Positions 1-11,920 are shown, counted from the first letter of the stretch. The stretch is DNA of 64,000 nucleotides from Wolfiporia cocos (GCA_029448655.1 JACCLO010000016.1:434001-498000), one strand, 5' to 3'. Program-made: numbers and translations. The notes: generated by a model from the sequence alone, not told the origin.

Positions 1-556
1 CCTTTCTAGATATAGTACGTTGCTGTTAGGAAGAGCGCATCATCACACGCGCAATACCACCCCCTGATACTGATGCATGCAACGACTTACGTTCCAAAAC
101 CTACGACCACAGCGTCAGCGCTGATGCAGAGATCCATGGGGATCACTTGACATAGCTCAAGGCAAATTGCAACCGCTTAGTTCAACGTCCACATACAAGT
201 TTACCTCACACCAATCATTGCGAGAGCCATGTTTATTGCAACTGAGTATGATCTGGCTTGTGAACTATCGACATGTAACACGGGGGATGGTGATGTTATC
301 GCACGTCGACTACAAACGTAATTATGTAAACTGAACGGACGTAAACGAGGCCAGAGAATCTGGGGAAAGGGATACGACGCTACTCCTCGCAAATGGGTGG
401 GGAATGGTGATGCAATTACTATACACGGAGTGCGAAGGCCACCTATAAGGAGGCGGTAAGAAGCATAACAACGATCAGCGAGACATGAGACATAAGAAGT
501 GCACTCGAAAGCCAACACGACGAGCATGAGCATAGACGAGAAAGAGCATGGCGTGT
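1..556. other. 3' flank of the bZIP gene
   Basis: No supported gene. Short open frames here lack splice partners and family resemblance. The stretch lies downstream of the minus-strand bZIP stop and probably holds its 3' UTR and the intergenic spacer. Confidence 0.4.
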
Positions 557-2209
557 TCACTGGAAGACGGGCACCTCGAGGTTGTGGCTACGGAGCAAAG
601 CCTCGAACATCTGCGCACGCGCCTTCCACATCTCCTTCTCCGTGCGCTCCTGTTCGACAGTTATCTCCAGCTCCCGCTGGTACTCAAGTTTGCGCTTGCG
701 GCTCCGCCTCGCCGCCAGCGTGTTTTGTCGCCGCTTCGCCTCAATAGCATCCAGATCAGATTGAGGGAGGTTCGAGGTGTCGATCTCGTCCTCCTCGCCG
801 AACGCTTGAGACCGCGCCCGCTTCTTGGCGAACACAGCGGGAACCTCCTTGCGAGATGTCGCGGACGGTGTGACATACTTGCGCGGCTGAATAGGAGCAT
901 CGATCGGTACCAACGCCTCAGGAGTGAGGTTCTTGCGCGTGCCAGTTGGTGCCGACAAACGACGAGATTGACGCGCCGATGCCGCTGGCGTTGATGGCGG
1001 AACTGCCGCGGGAACTCGTGGCGAGGGATGGAGCGATGTCGGGTCGAGTGCGGGTGTTGTTGGTGAAGGGATTGTGTACATGCCCTCGAAGTTGAACGGC
1101 TGCGGGGGAAGCGACGTAGCAGGAGCGCTCGGCTTTTGCGACTCGCAAGCCGCCGTCAGCCCCAGGGAGTCATCAAAGAGTGATGCGCCACCGAAGTCGT
1201 TGAAGTCATCGGCATCGACAATAGCGGGGCTGGTGAGGAATTCAGAGTTCATCTCGGCGGAGCCGAGAGCAGGCGTCGTGAGGAAGTCATCCCATGGCGA
1301 ATCCTCCATTGGCGAGGTTAAATACTCGTTGAAGTCATTCGCCATGTTGAACTCAGGTGAGGCTGACAAGACCGCAAGCGATAGTATTAGCAACTTAGCC
1401 TCCAACAGCGGGTTATGGGAGTCACCTTGGAGCACCTCCATGAGCGCCTGCACAGCCGCGCCGTTGTCGTTGGACGCATCAGCCGCACTCGATACGGCGG
1501 AGATACCTTCCTCAGGCTTTTGTGACAGCATGGTCAAATATGATTGGCAGATAGCAGAGAAATCGAGGTCGTTGCTAGACGGAGCAGGTTCTGGTCGAGA
1601 ACTGGTCAAGGGCGCTGTTGAGTATCGGGACGTTCGAGGTATAGGTGGTAGTTGGCGAGGGATGCCATGATGATCAGCTAAGTCCGAGGTCGTGTGGAAG
1701 ACCGGATAGGTTGTCCGAAGACAATCACTAGAGGAGCTTATCGAGCCATTCTGTGATGGAGAGAAGCTTGAAAGTGCAACACTTCCAAGTTGATTTGTGC
1801 GAGGTAAACCATGATTGACGGTTGACGGGCCCAGACGGTCGCGAGAAGACGCGCTTACAGGGAAAGGTGGGACATTCTGGCGACGGTGTAGTTGTTGCGT
1901 GTATCGATTCGGAAACAAGGCGAAAGCCGGTGAAGGGTCAGGCGACGGAGGTTTGGCCGGCGAATCGGACAGCCGGCTATGTGGTCTGGAACAATACGGG
2001 GGTCGCATTATCAGTGGGATGTTCTCATGATCATGGTCTGCCATGGGCATGTCCGCCGGCGAAGCGTGGGGCGAAGGCACACTTGGTTGCGCACTCGACA
2101 CCGTCTGATACGAAGTTCCTACGTCTGTGCGATAGTAGGACCAAGTGGAGGACGTGTGCGGCTCGCGCATCGACATGACTGGAGCTGACTCCTTATACGA
2201 AGAGAACAT
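557..2209 (-). CDS. GCN4/CPC1-type bZIP transcription factor
   Basis: A single-exon frame of 550 aa from the ATG at 2209. The C-terminus carries a bZIP: basic region RRQNTLAARRSRKRK, with the NTxAARRSR core typical of Gcn4, followed by a short leucine zipper ending about 10 residues before the stop. The middle is Ser/Pro-rich and acidic, with three related segments (EYLTSP, DFLTTP, EFLTSP) and acidic-aromatic stretches such as DDFNDFGG that could form an activation domain. Known family role: nuclear activator of amino-acid biosynthesis genes, binding TGACTC-type sites as a dimer. The open frame continues upstream of 2209 without an ATG, and GTGAG at 2311 looks like a 5' UTR intron donor. Upstream DNA is rich in TGACTC, suggesting autoregulation (inference). 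The fold is certain; the Gcn4 orthology is likely, not proven. Confidence 0.88.
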   Translation of the reverse strand: MFSSYKESAPVMSMREPHTSSTWSYYRTDVGTSYQTVSSAQPSVPSPHASPADMPMADHDHENIPLIMRPPYCSRPHSRLSDSPAKPPSPDPSPAFALFPNRYTQQLHRRQNVPPFPVSASSRDRLGPSTVNHGLPRTNQLGSVALSSFSPSQNGSISSSSDCLRTTYPVFHTTSDLADHHGIPRQLPPIPRTSRYSTAPLTSSRPEPAPSSNDLDFSAICQSYLTMLSQKPEEGISAVSSAADASNDNGAAVQALMEVLQGDSHNPLLEAKLLILSLAVLSASPEFNMANDFNEYLTSPMEDSPWDDFLTTPALGSAEMNSEFLTSPAIVDADDFNDFGGASLFDDSLGLTAACESQKPSAPATSLPPQPFNFEGMYTIPSPTTPALDPTSLHPSPRVPAAVPPSTPAASARQSRRLSAPTGTRKNLTPEALVPIDAPIQPRKYVTPSATSRKEVPAVFAKKRARSQAFGEEDEIDTSNLPQSDLDAIEAKRRQNTLAARRSRKRKLEYQRELEITVEQERTEKEMWKARAQMFEALLRSHNLEVPVFQ

Positions 2210-4493
2210 TCGGGCAACCGATTCTCTGATGCGTCGCTGCGCGGGCACGAGAATGGACAAACGCCAGCGGATATGGCAGACGAAGCACGAATTATGGAAG
2301 GGAAGACTCACAGTGTTGACTACGTTCTAAAGTCTCGGGCAGCGGACTGCTCGAGGACTGGAGCTGGTGGTTGAGGAAGAGGAAAGAGCGATGAGACGAT
2401 CTGACTCGAGGCTCTTTTTATCTGAGCGTACAACGTTTCAAACTCAGAGGCGCTGTAAGACCCTGTTCCTAGATTGGGACGGATACATGTGCGCGTGGCG
2501 CCAAAATTGGATGCGAATCGTGCAAAATCAGCGGATTTACACCCAGATTCCCGCCAAAACTCTCGCTCGCCCAATCGCCGCCCTGGAAATCGCACACATT
2601 GTCTGCAAAATGGAGAGCCGTGCGGTCGCTTGGCGCTGAGCACAGGTACCGAAGACCGAGTCAAGATACCCGGATCAGTCGACAGAAAAGCTGATGAATT
2701 GGGCGCCGCCTGTCATCGTTGCCGCTGTACCCAGGCTGGGAGCCGCTGCAGTGGGTGCGCCAGGCCACGTAGCTGGCCGCGCGTACACGTTGAGGGCGGC
2801 GATGCACTGACCACGCAACGTAACCGCGCCCGCGCAGCCGCGGCGTGGCGCTGAGGCACAATCGCACGTACGTGCGCTCCCGGCAAAATCGCCGCTGGGC
2901 ACAGGGTGCGGCTAAGGGCGGTGTGGTCGCCGCCGCGCGCTATCATCAGTCAGCGGACTATCGATGAGGTGGGAACGACTGGGGACAGCGGGGCGGGCCG
3001 AGCTGCCGCGACTACGCAAGCCAATCCCGACCGCGCCCGCACGTCGCTGACGGAAGCCCGCAGCGCGGAGAAGCGCTACCGAGTGTTCGCGCAGCCCGAC
3101 GACCATGTGCTCAGCGGACACGAGTCAGACGCGAAGCAGCAGCCGTCCACTCGAGAGCGAGCGTTGGCGCACAGTCTGCTGGTCATCAAGATCCATGGGA
3201 GCGACAGACCGGTGCCGGAGCGCTGACTGGAGCGTGCGTGCGTGCGATACAGCGTTTCGGGCTCTTGATACCCAGCTGGGACTCGACCTGTGCATTAGCG
3301 AGCAGTCCGCAGGCGATGCACTTGCCGATGGCACCGATAAAGGCGAATCGCATAGCTGACAGAAACTGAAACATTTGCTGTAGAAAAATATGGCGGGGTA
3401 AGTGAACGTGGCTTGCCTACGAATGCGTATAATCTTACCGGACCTGCACAGCATAACACAGCATCGTCCACCGAAGAGTGGAATTCACGGCCGATCTGCA
3501 TCAGCCGCGAGGCATCGGCAGCGTAACCGACCGACGCAAGCGCGCTGCGTAAGCGTTCAAGAAATCAAACGGTCAGATTCTCCTTGTATCGCGGAGAAAC
3601 GCAGACGCCCTCGCTCAATGTCGAAGACGGTCTACACAGCCCTGAGGCCGACTGCGACGGAAATGTTCACTCGAGAAGTTGGCAGATTTCCATATGCGCA
3701 GCCGCATTAGCAAGAATCAGCAAATGCCGGTCGACATGTCCATCTGACCCTGAAGCATTTGCGTGTGGTGCGATGGACATGAACTGGATGACCAAGCCAC
3801 GCCCATTTCAATTGCTGTGTATTGAACCACAGGCAGTCCGAAACTCGAGAACAGCCACAGCGGCCGCTCGTGGAGCAACTTTGGGGAAAATACCCGGAGT
3901 AGTAAAGCTCAAGCGCACCAATTTCCCACCGTTTTGATGCGCCCCTTTGAGGGGGAGAACGGCGAATAACAGATAGGGCACGGAAGGCCGAAACCGCACG
4001 AAAATACGCCCCAAAATTGCCAGAAAACCGCACAATTATCAGGACAATGGGGAGAGCAAACAGTCTAAGTGGGAAGGCGGCAAGGGGATGGGGGAAAGAG
4101 CATGAACGCAACGTGTGTTCCGTGCTTTTATCTTCTGACTCGAGTCAGAGTGAAGAGCAATTGCCATTTCGGGGTCATCGCCAGATCCTTGACTCGCATA
4201 CCACCAGACGCCAGTCACTAAGCGCTAAAGGCGCCTGTGAAACCTCGTCTGACTGTCATACTGGCGAAGGTGAATCCACCCATGTTTCGGAAAAGGGCTA
4301 ATAATTATAGAAAACCCAAGCATGTATCGAATGTAGAACGCAGCACAAGTAGACCAAAACCCATACGTCTGACCGTACATATACGGACCGCGGCAATTCC
4401 CAGAGCAGCACTGTTCACGGAGATCAAAGGCTAGCAACTCAGATACAAATTCCAGCGACGGCACCGAGGGCTAGCACAAGGACCACACGACCA
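2210..4493 (-). promoter_or_regulatory. Long upstream region of the bZIP gene with a TGACTC cluster
   Basis: About 2.3 kb between the bZIP start and the end of the RhoGAP gene. It holds six copies of TGACTC, counting both strands: 2402-2407, 2658-2663, 3122-3127, 4136-4141, 4142-4147 and 4190-4195. Roughly one would be expected by chance. TGACTC is the core of the Gcn4-type recognition site. Several short ATG frames lie on the minus strand and could act as upstream ORFs, as in GCN4/cpc-1 leaders, but no transcript boundary can be read from the sequence. No other gene is supported here. Confidence 0.45.
4134..4149. promoter_or_regulatory. Perfect 16-bp palindrome containing two TGACTC cores
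   Basis: TCTGACTCGAGTCAGA is a perfect palindrome of two head-to-head TGACTC cores. A further TGACTC lies about 40 bp away at 4190. It is about 1.9 kb upstream of the bZIP start codon. It could be a bZIP binding site; occupancy is inference. Confidence 0.4.
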
Positions 4494-7104
4494 TCACGGC
4501 ATCTGACCTCCATTCGCCTTCACCTGCGACGGCAGCACCGGCACCGGCGGAGCCGACACGGGCGCGGTGAAGAACCCGGCAGCGGTGATCCCAATCGCCT
4601 CCACGCCCGCGCCCGCCGCCTTGCGCGAGGTCCCGCGCCCGATCGAGATCGAGCCCTTGCGCGCCGTGCCCCCGCGCTCGATGCTGATCGTCGAGCGCGC
4701 CTTGTTCACCGTCCCGTACGTGCTCCCCGCCACGCTCCGTCCCGCCGCGGCCCCGATCGTCGTGTGCGCGGACGCGTCCCCGTTGCGCACGCGCTTGCTC
4801 AGGTCCCGCGGCTTGTACGGCAGCGGCGGCGGCCCGCCGTTCTGCGCGGGGACGCCGCTCGGAGTGGCGTGGGTAGGCGGCGCTGCGTGCGCGCCCCCGC
4901 TCGGCCCGATGGGCATCACGAGCATCGCGTCGTCGATCTCCTCGTCGTCGTCGTAGGTGCTGTCCCTGTTCCGCGGTGCGCGTGGGCTCGATGAGGATGC
5001 GGGGGAGGACTCCCGTCGTTCGAACGTGCGCTGCGGGATCGCCTCGCTGCGGTCGTGCACCTCGTCGAAGATCTCGAAGTACCTCTGGATGCACAGTTTT
5101 ATTACCTGTCCTAGTGTTGTCTTGCCCATCGATGGCGCAGTGGGGGAGAGCGGTTGCGCGCCGATGCTGCCGAATGGCGATGGGCCGTTGGGGACCGCAC
5201 ACATCATGACGTCGCGAAGCGGATTGGATCCGGATACGAGATTAGGGGTTATAACGACAGCTAGATTATGCGCATCCATGCGATTTGTTGCCGAGCGTAA
5301 TGAGACCTCGTGCAAAAGCTCTACAATTATGATTAGGGGTATACCGGTGATTATATGTCTGAGTACTCACGTAGGATGTGGCTTAAGAGGATATAGCTAC
5401 AATGCGGCAATTCAGGCAGAATGGATTCGCGGACGTAGCCCACGCTAGAAACATCTGCAGGGTCATCCGTGGGAGTGGGGCATCTCGAAATAAGGGGATA
5501 GAGGTGCTCTGGAAACAAGGGCGTTGGTAAATCTCGCAGGTATTTCTTCAGTAATACCGCAGCAAGATGGGAATCGGCAAATGTTTCCAGAGAAACAACA
5601 TGCCCTATGACACACTCTAAGCATCAAGAACCTGCCCATGTGCGAGTTCTTACCTCGATCGTAAGCTTGCTGTACTTGTTTCAGCAATGCCGAATTTGGC
5701 GACCGTCGGAATAACCCCTCCTCCTGCAGACCTAGTAGAATGTAGCAATTTAACACAGGTTACCAAGCTTCGTCTCATCAGCATACCAGTTTGACGCAGA
5801 TACTGTATACAGTCCTTGACGACGCGGGGCAGCCCGCCTTTCTCTCCATCGAATCCCATGAGTTCTTCAAGTGGAACACCAAACAGATCCGCCCGCATGG
5901 GAGTCGGCATTTGTATCTGCTTTTCGTGCTTCAAGTTCTCCCTATATGCAGATCGATACGGATGGAAAGGTCGACAGAGAGTGTACGCACTGGTACACCG
6001 CTGCTGGTATATCGATCTGGGTGAGTGGTATATGACATGCTAGTTCCGACAGGGTATTGATATATGTGATCTTGCGGAAGAATTTAGGACTGCACCGCGT
6101 AATTAGCCCGTCAGCACACAAGCCGTTTGCATCATATTACCTGATTATGGTGCCCGCCAGGGAGAACAGCACTACCATTCATGTCAACTTGGCACCAACA
6201 GTAAGCTGCTGACAATTACTTTTCGTGAAGAAGGTTGAATGCACGATGAACTAGGGATCGCCGTGAGTATTGATCCAACGGATGGTGAACACAGCCAGTA
6301 CCAATTTCTTCAGATTCTTGCGATACTTCCGACTAAGGCTCCGGTACGCCTTCCATACCCAGTTCCAGCTAGGAGTATGCCGTCCGCCGGCGGCGAAGAA
6401 GACCACGGTATAGTCCGACTCAACTGGCCGCGCGTGAGACAGGAAGGCATAGCATCTTGCATAGCACACTGACCATATAGATCGAGGTATGATAGTATTT
6501 GCCTATACGCAGCTCAGTTCTCGATCGATACTTCCGCCGCAACATGCAGTGTGACATATGTATTGCAAAGGGGATGGACAGGCCTGTGGCTGCGACAGCG
6601 TAGTGCCTCGCGCCGGCCTGCATGCTCACGCGAGACGGCGTATTGCACGATTAAAAGCGCAGCCCCCACCCGCAAAACACATGCCACGACGTACGCGAAT
6701 TGCACTCACGCAAGTAAAATGTCATAGTTGACCTCCCGAGGATCTGGCAGTGCAGATGCATTTATAACCACCCTGTATAGCGACTCATTCGCGAAGCTGT
6801 CACAATTTCCGGCATGCAGGAACGTACATTGGCCGTGTCCTACAGTCTTTCTCAGACATGCTGCAGGCATGAGAAGCAGGAACAGTACGCACTCAAAGTC
6901 CACACCGGCTTGGAATATGACCCTGCTCATTATGCTCTGCACATCGTCCTGCAGCGATGATATACTGTCATTTGTGCGGACTCGTGAGGGTGGTCCGAAG
7001 AATGTCCTGCGTCGACTGCTGGGAGATAGATCCGAACGAGCCCCGGGAAGACTTGTAGCCAATGAAGCCAGTCTTTGCTTGAGAGTCAAAGGATTCGAAG
7101 CCAT
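4494..7104 (-). CDS. Sec14/CRAL-TRIO plus RhoGAP protein (p50RhoGAP/Ecm25-like)
   Basis: A multi-exon gene from the ATG at 7104 to the stop at 4494. An N-terminal Ser/Arg-rich leader is followed by a lipid-binding-like CRAL-TRIO region with INASALPDPREVNYD (near 6740), DYTVVFFAAGG and KAYRSLSRKYRKN (6450-6290), VHSTFFTK (near 6230) and PKFFRKITYINTLSEL (near 6080). The RhoGAP domain follows: FGVPLEELM (near 5870), GLQEEGLFRRS with the GLFR arginine finger (5731-5654), DSHLAAVLLKKYLRDLP (near 5560), and NRMDAHNLAVVITPNL (near 5270). The last exon (about 5331-4494) ends in a long Ser/Pro-rich tail with PPLPYKPRDLSKR. Known role: GTPase activation on Rho/Cdc42-type GTPases, controlling polarity and actin at membranes. 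Introns are 45-220 nt; I did not fix every splice site in the 6920-6240 part. Key catalytic residues are present. Confidence 0.85.
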
Positions 7105-8930
7105 GTTCGAGCTAGCCTGCTAGCCTGTGGAGCCGCGTGAGTAGGAGTAGGAGGTGTATGGAAGAGGTGTAACGTTGGATCCAGGCTAGTGCGCAGATGG
7201 ATTAGCGGCACCGCTCGAGCGCCCGGGATTGATTGACGCTCACAATATTGTGCAATGTGATCAGAACAGCGCTACTTGTGGCGTCCGCCGTCGTCAGTAC
7301 TTGGTTGCCACGTCAACGAGGCGTCATCTGAAGTAAGAAAGGTGTTTCGACTATAGAATGTGACTATTCACGAGCGTTGCATATTTCGTGTTACACTTTC
7401 TCGGGTGAAATGGAACTCTGTTATGGTATTCTCCATCGAGTCTGAAGGGGAACAAATTTGATTCTCTGCTTTCTCTCTGAAACTGGGCTCGAACTCGAGA
7501 GGACAATGTCAAGACAGCGAGAGCAGAGTACCGGAGCTGAGACCATCACAGCCGTCTTCAGAGCAGGTTGACTGCCCAACTCATTGTCTCGACTATGGAA
7601 GGAGCCGAAACAATGTGCAGAGCGCCGAGCTTGCACCTACTCAGCGTCGTAAGACACGCGTACTTTGCTGCGGGCATTGTTTCGTGCTGAGAAAGTAATC
7701 CAACAGAGTTACAAAGAGAGTATCGATAATGAACTAGTTACAAAGGTCCGACACGTAGAGAATGGTATAATCGACTAGGATCGCTCACCACGGTTTATTA
7801 GCCAGTATGTCTGCATTGACCGTGCCGCTCAACAATGGTTTACTTGAACACCCTCCATTAGTTCCGAATGTGCTACACCAGTCGTACTTGTCCCCACAGT
7901 TACCAGACGGTCTGTCACCGACATCCAGCCTTCCAACAGAGAAGCAAACTATGGCAGCGTCTAGTCGTTTCAACACGCATGGTGCCTGTTCGGATGACGC
8001 GTCCCTCCAGCTATGCGCAGCCAGACTGGCCGAGATGAGCAGAGAGGCGCTAGCGAGCATGGTCCCTGGAGCGCAGAAACGCGATGGGGAGGTGAAGAAT
8101 TGCAGGCACGTCGCGCGCGGGGTGTCGCGCGTCGTGTGTGGCGTTCCGAGTGCCGGGCGGCGAACGAATAGGCTGGAGACGGTCTAGATGCTCGCGTGGC
8201 CGGTACCGTCGGGCAACGCGTCCCGATGAAGTCGATGTTCTCAACGGAGGGGCTCTCTTTGCGTTCATCAAGCCTAGTGAGATGCGCAGAGCTCGTCAAG
8301 CGCGGCAGCTTGTCCGCTCTCTGCACATCCTCGGCGCGGGGGCGTGCGGAATTACGGCCGATTGGTACCACCGCGGACTCCGGTGCACGAGATGGTCTAC
8401 GCAGCCTGGGCCCGCAGATGCTGGCGGTCAACATATATCCACCGTTGCTTCGTCGCGCTCGTCCTTGAGAGGTGGACGCCGAAAACACCTGGCCGTTGTA
8501 TGCTGGATATTTATGCTGGAGGTTTAAGGAGGCGTACTCCGCGGCACACGAGATCGTTGCGACGATGGGCTGTCCAAGAAGCAGGCAAACACAGGGACAA
8601 ACAATGCGGGGTAACACATGTGATCTCTCCGGTGGTGCTGTCCGTTGTCCCACTCGTGCTCCAGTCCATCAATAGCCCCGCGCATGCCACGCCCAATCGC
8701 ATTGCGAAACCGCTCACGGGGCTCTCCCGGTCAGGCGCGTCCCGAAATATAAAGCGATCCAAGTCCCGCAGCTGCCACCACCCGCTCACCCTCTACGCCC
8801 ACTGTCGAAGCTGCAGCTGAAGTAATGTACTTGGAATGCTCGCATCCGTGACCCATGCCTCATTGACCGGCATCACAGGACAGAGGACGCCATTTCCGCT
8901 CCGGCCTTGTGTCATCGCCCCCATCAAGCC
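7105..8930. other. Intergenic, no well-supported gene
   Basis: About 1.8 kb between the divergent RhoGAP and F-box genes. Open frames overlap on both strands at 7785-8187 and 7970-8653, but none shows a recognisable domain. One minus-strand frame (8060-7785, 91 aa) begins with a hydrophobic, signal-like stretch and has several cysteines. It could encode a small secreted protein, at low confidence. The divergent promoters of both neighbours must lie here. Confidence 0.35.
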
Positions 8931-10486
8931 ATGTTCGACGCGTGAGCCAGGCATGACTCACCCCCGCCGTTGCCAATCATAACTCGTCTACACAGGCCGC
9001 ATGCAGACACCGGCCTGTTGTCGCTGAACGATGACATTCTGACAATCATACTCTCGCGCATCTCCCCCGGCAATGCACGCCAACTTTTGATGACCTGCCG
9101 CGCGGCCTACGACCTTGCTCTTCCTCGCGTGTTGTCCGAGATCAACATGGACCGGGCGGTCAATCGGCTGCATCCTGGCGCGAAAACTGACCCGGACCGC
9201 ATCGCTGAGGTCTGTTCGTTCTTGCTCTCCGACGCCCCGCGCCGTCCGCGCTTTATCCGCAAGCTCACGGTAAATGGCGCTGCAATGGAAGATAAAGCCG
9301 CGTCTGCGGAGCCCTTCCGCCATACCGAGCTTGCGCTGCAGCTAGCTCAAGTCCTCGAGCACGCTACCGGGCTCAGGGAGCTCACCTTAAGCCTTATGGA
9401 CCGGGTGTTCGAATGCGAACCACGACTTTCTGCCGCTGTAGCCGCTCTTCCTAGTCTCGAGAGCATCTCCTTGAGGTTGACCCGCATCAGGCACATTCCA
9501 TGGTCGACGCTCGTCTGTCGTCCGCGACGCCTAAGGGTCATGACGGCGATGGGATTCGAGAGGCCGGACGAGGATGAGCAAGCCGACTTTCGGTCGGCGA
9601 TAATGCAGCCGTCTTTCCAGTCGCTCGTCTCTCTGGACCTGAGCTGTGCCAGTGAGCTGCTCGATGCATTTGATTCAAGTGTTTCCTGTCCAAATATTCG
9701 CCATCTCGCCTTCAGTGATGACGCCGTTAGAACAGAGCATTTGCCGCAATGCTTCCCCAATGTCTCCACTCTGTGCGTTATCGCCTCCTGCATGGGATCC
9801 CTTCCTCCCGTGCAGTGGCCGTCGCTGGATATTTTCACCTATATTGTAGAGCATGGGGGGCCGCCGGTGCCATTGGCAGGCCCCATTCGCCGATTCAAGT
9901 TTGTTGGAGAGTATTCCCCGAATCTTCTGTGCTTTTTGGAGAGAGCGTGCCCAGTAGTTCTCGAGATTGGCGGCGAAGAGGACTACCGTGATCCCTATGT
10001 GGATGACGAGGACTATGAAGATTTCCCGTCGCTCATAAGGAGTATACCAGAGTCGGTGAAATTCCTCAAAATTCTTCAGAGGCAACCGGATACCAACATC
10101 GACTGGATAGTAAGTGGGCATTCATCGCATGGACTGGGTTGACTCACGCGGATCGCCATCAGATGCGGCACGCTGGGCTGTTGAGCAAGCTGCCCCTTCT
10201 GGGTCTGCACCTAGGAGTCCGGCTTGACGAGGAAAGCGCCAGGCTGGTTCAGGAGCCTGAACTACTGCGGACCGCGTCGACAGTTGCATGCCTGGTCCCA
10301 ACGCTGACGTACATCGCGATCAGCAAGCTGGTCATGGACAGCGAGAAGCCGAGGACTCTGAAGAAGGTTCTGCGGTATCAATTCCTGGTTGTTTCGCGGG
10401 ACGAACATGGGAGTATGTTGAAGACGCTCTCGCAGGATGCTGCAGCAGCTATCGGGGAGCGGTTGAAAGCATTGACGAAAACGTAG
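8931..10486 (+). CDS. F-box-like/LRR-like protein, paralog 1
   Basis: Three exons: 8931-8941, 8996-10109 and 10163-10486, giving 482 aa. The first exon is only 11 nt (Met-Phe-Asp-Ala split), because the large frame has no in-frame ATG before the conserved start. GTGAGC at 8942 and ACAG at 8995 bound a 54-nt intron. The second intron (10110-10162) has GTAAGT and CAG ends and bridges two frames. The N-terminus LLSLNDDILTIILSRI, then LLMTCRAAYDLALPRVLSE, is a degenerate F-box. The rest is a leucine-rich body with repeated L..L.L patterns. F-box proteins normally recruit substrates to SCF ubiquitin ligases; target unknown. It shares layout with genes at 10699, 35044 and 38597, indicating a local paralog cluster. 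Confidence 0.72.
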
Positions 10487-10698
10487 AACGCTAGTAATGA
10501 CTGCATGAAGGTAATACGTACGGCACTTCCCCTGAACTCACTGTACTGTTGTGGTTGTCGGACTCTGTTTTCTCGTTGCGTATCGTATATATGGTTTGCA
10601 TGTGGCATTGTGGCTTATACTAGTGGCTAATCGTGGCATTGTATTCTCCGGGAGCGCCTGATGGCAGCTCAACTGTTGGACTCAAGCGTCAACTACAC

Positions 10699-11414
10699 AT
10701 GCAGCTCTTCTCAATCAACGAGGATGTGCTGCAGGTCATCCTCTCTCTGCTGCTGCCCGACGACCTGCTCCAGCTCGCACTTACGTGCCGCCATGCCTAC
10801 AGCCTCATCGTGCCCTGCCGCATCCTCGCCGAGGTTGCGCTCACCCACGGCAACGAGATCGTCTTCAATTCCTCCTTCGCCGCAGAGACGAGCCGGCAGT
10901 CGATCCACCACACGACCTACATCCAGAAGCGCACCGCCGCCTTCTGCGAATTCGTCCTCGCCGACCCCGCCCGCGCCTCGCACCTGCGCGTCCTGAAGCT
11001 CTCCGGCGACGCGATCAAGCCATGCACCTTCGACCTCACGCAGCCGGCCGCGGGCGGGTACGACTGGTCGCGCGCGGGGCCCATGATCCGCGTGCTGGAG
11101 CGCGCGACGCACCTGCGCGAGCTGCACCTCTACAACCTCGAGAGCCTCGCGCGGGACGAGCCCGCCTTCTGCGCCGCGCTCGCCGCGCTCGCCAGCCTGC
11201 AGCGCCTCGTGCTCGCGTACCCGGGCCCGCACCTCCTCGCCTGGCTCGCCCGCGCACACGCCCCGCTCCGCCTCCGCGCGCTCGAGGTCAAGGCCGCGAT
11301 GCCCACCCCGCAGCAGTGCGCCGCGCTCTGCGCCGCGCTCCGCAGCCCCGCGGCTAGCGAGCGCCTCCACACGCTGCGCGTCCGCCCCGCGGAGATGCTC
11401 GCGGGCCTGCTCGA

Positions 11415-11451
<37 letters not shown>

Positions 11452-11920
11452 TGGCCGACGGTGCGCGTGCTCGAGCTCCACGGCGACGGCGCGCGCCTGC
11501 CCGCGTTCGCCCGCGCGTTCCCGCGCGTGCGCAGCCTGCACCTGCGCTGCCGCGCGTCTGGCGCGCCGACGGACGCGGAGTGCGCGGGGTGGCCCGAGCT
11601 CGACACGCTCACCGTGCAGGAAAGCGCGGACGTCCTCGTCGCGGGCCCCGTGCGCCGCCTGCAGACGGTCGCGGTGCACGACGAGGAAGGCGTGCGGGCG
11701 CTGATCGCGCGCACGTCGCCGAGGGAGGTGGTCGATGTCAGGTGGGCCGTGCTCGTTGTGTGTGGCGTGGTGACCTTGCTGACGGATGTCTAGTCCTGCG
11801 TACTTGCCGCCTATTGAGGACTTGCCGCTGCGCACGGCGGGGGCAGAGATCGTGTCTGTGCCGCATGGCAAGCTGATGCATTTGAAAACTTGGTTGTCCG
11901 ACTGGGCAGGACAACGATAG
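10699..11920 (+). CDS. F-box-like/LRR-like protein, paralog 2
   Basis: Two exons, 10699-11741 and 11794-11920, giving 389 aa. The N-terminus MQLFSINEDVLQVILSLLL, then LALTCRHAYSLIVPCRILAE, matches the degenerate F-box of its neighbours. The intron 11742-11793 (52 nt, GTGGGC to CTAG, with CTGAC inside) replaces an immediate stop by a 42-codon tail ending KTWLSDWAGQR. The body is very GC-rich, with an alanine-glycine run (GAGAGAGAGA, about 11416-11450) from a GGGCGC repeat. Large antisense frames over this gene are GC-driven shadows. It is most similar to the gene at 35044 (shared WSRA.PM..VL..AT.LRELHL). Likely an SCF substrate receptor; target unknown. Confidence 0.68.

Noticed and set aside
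7970..8653. 227-aa minus-strand frame
   Set aside because: Arg/Ser/Pro-rich composition, no domain, overlaps opposing frames; composition artefact likely.
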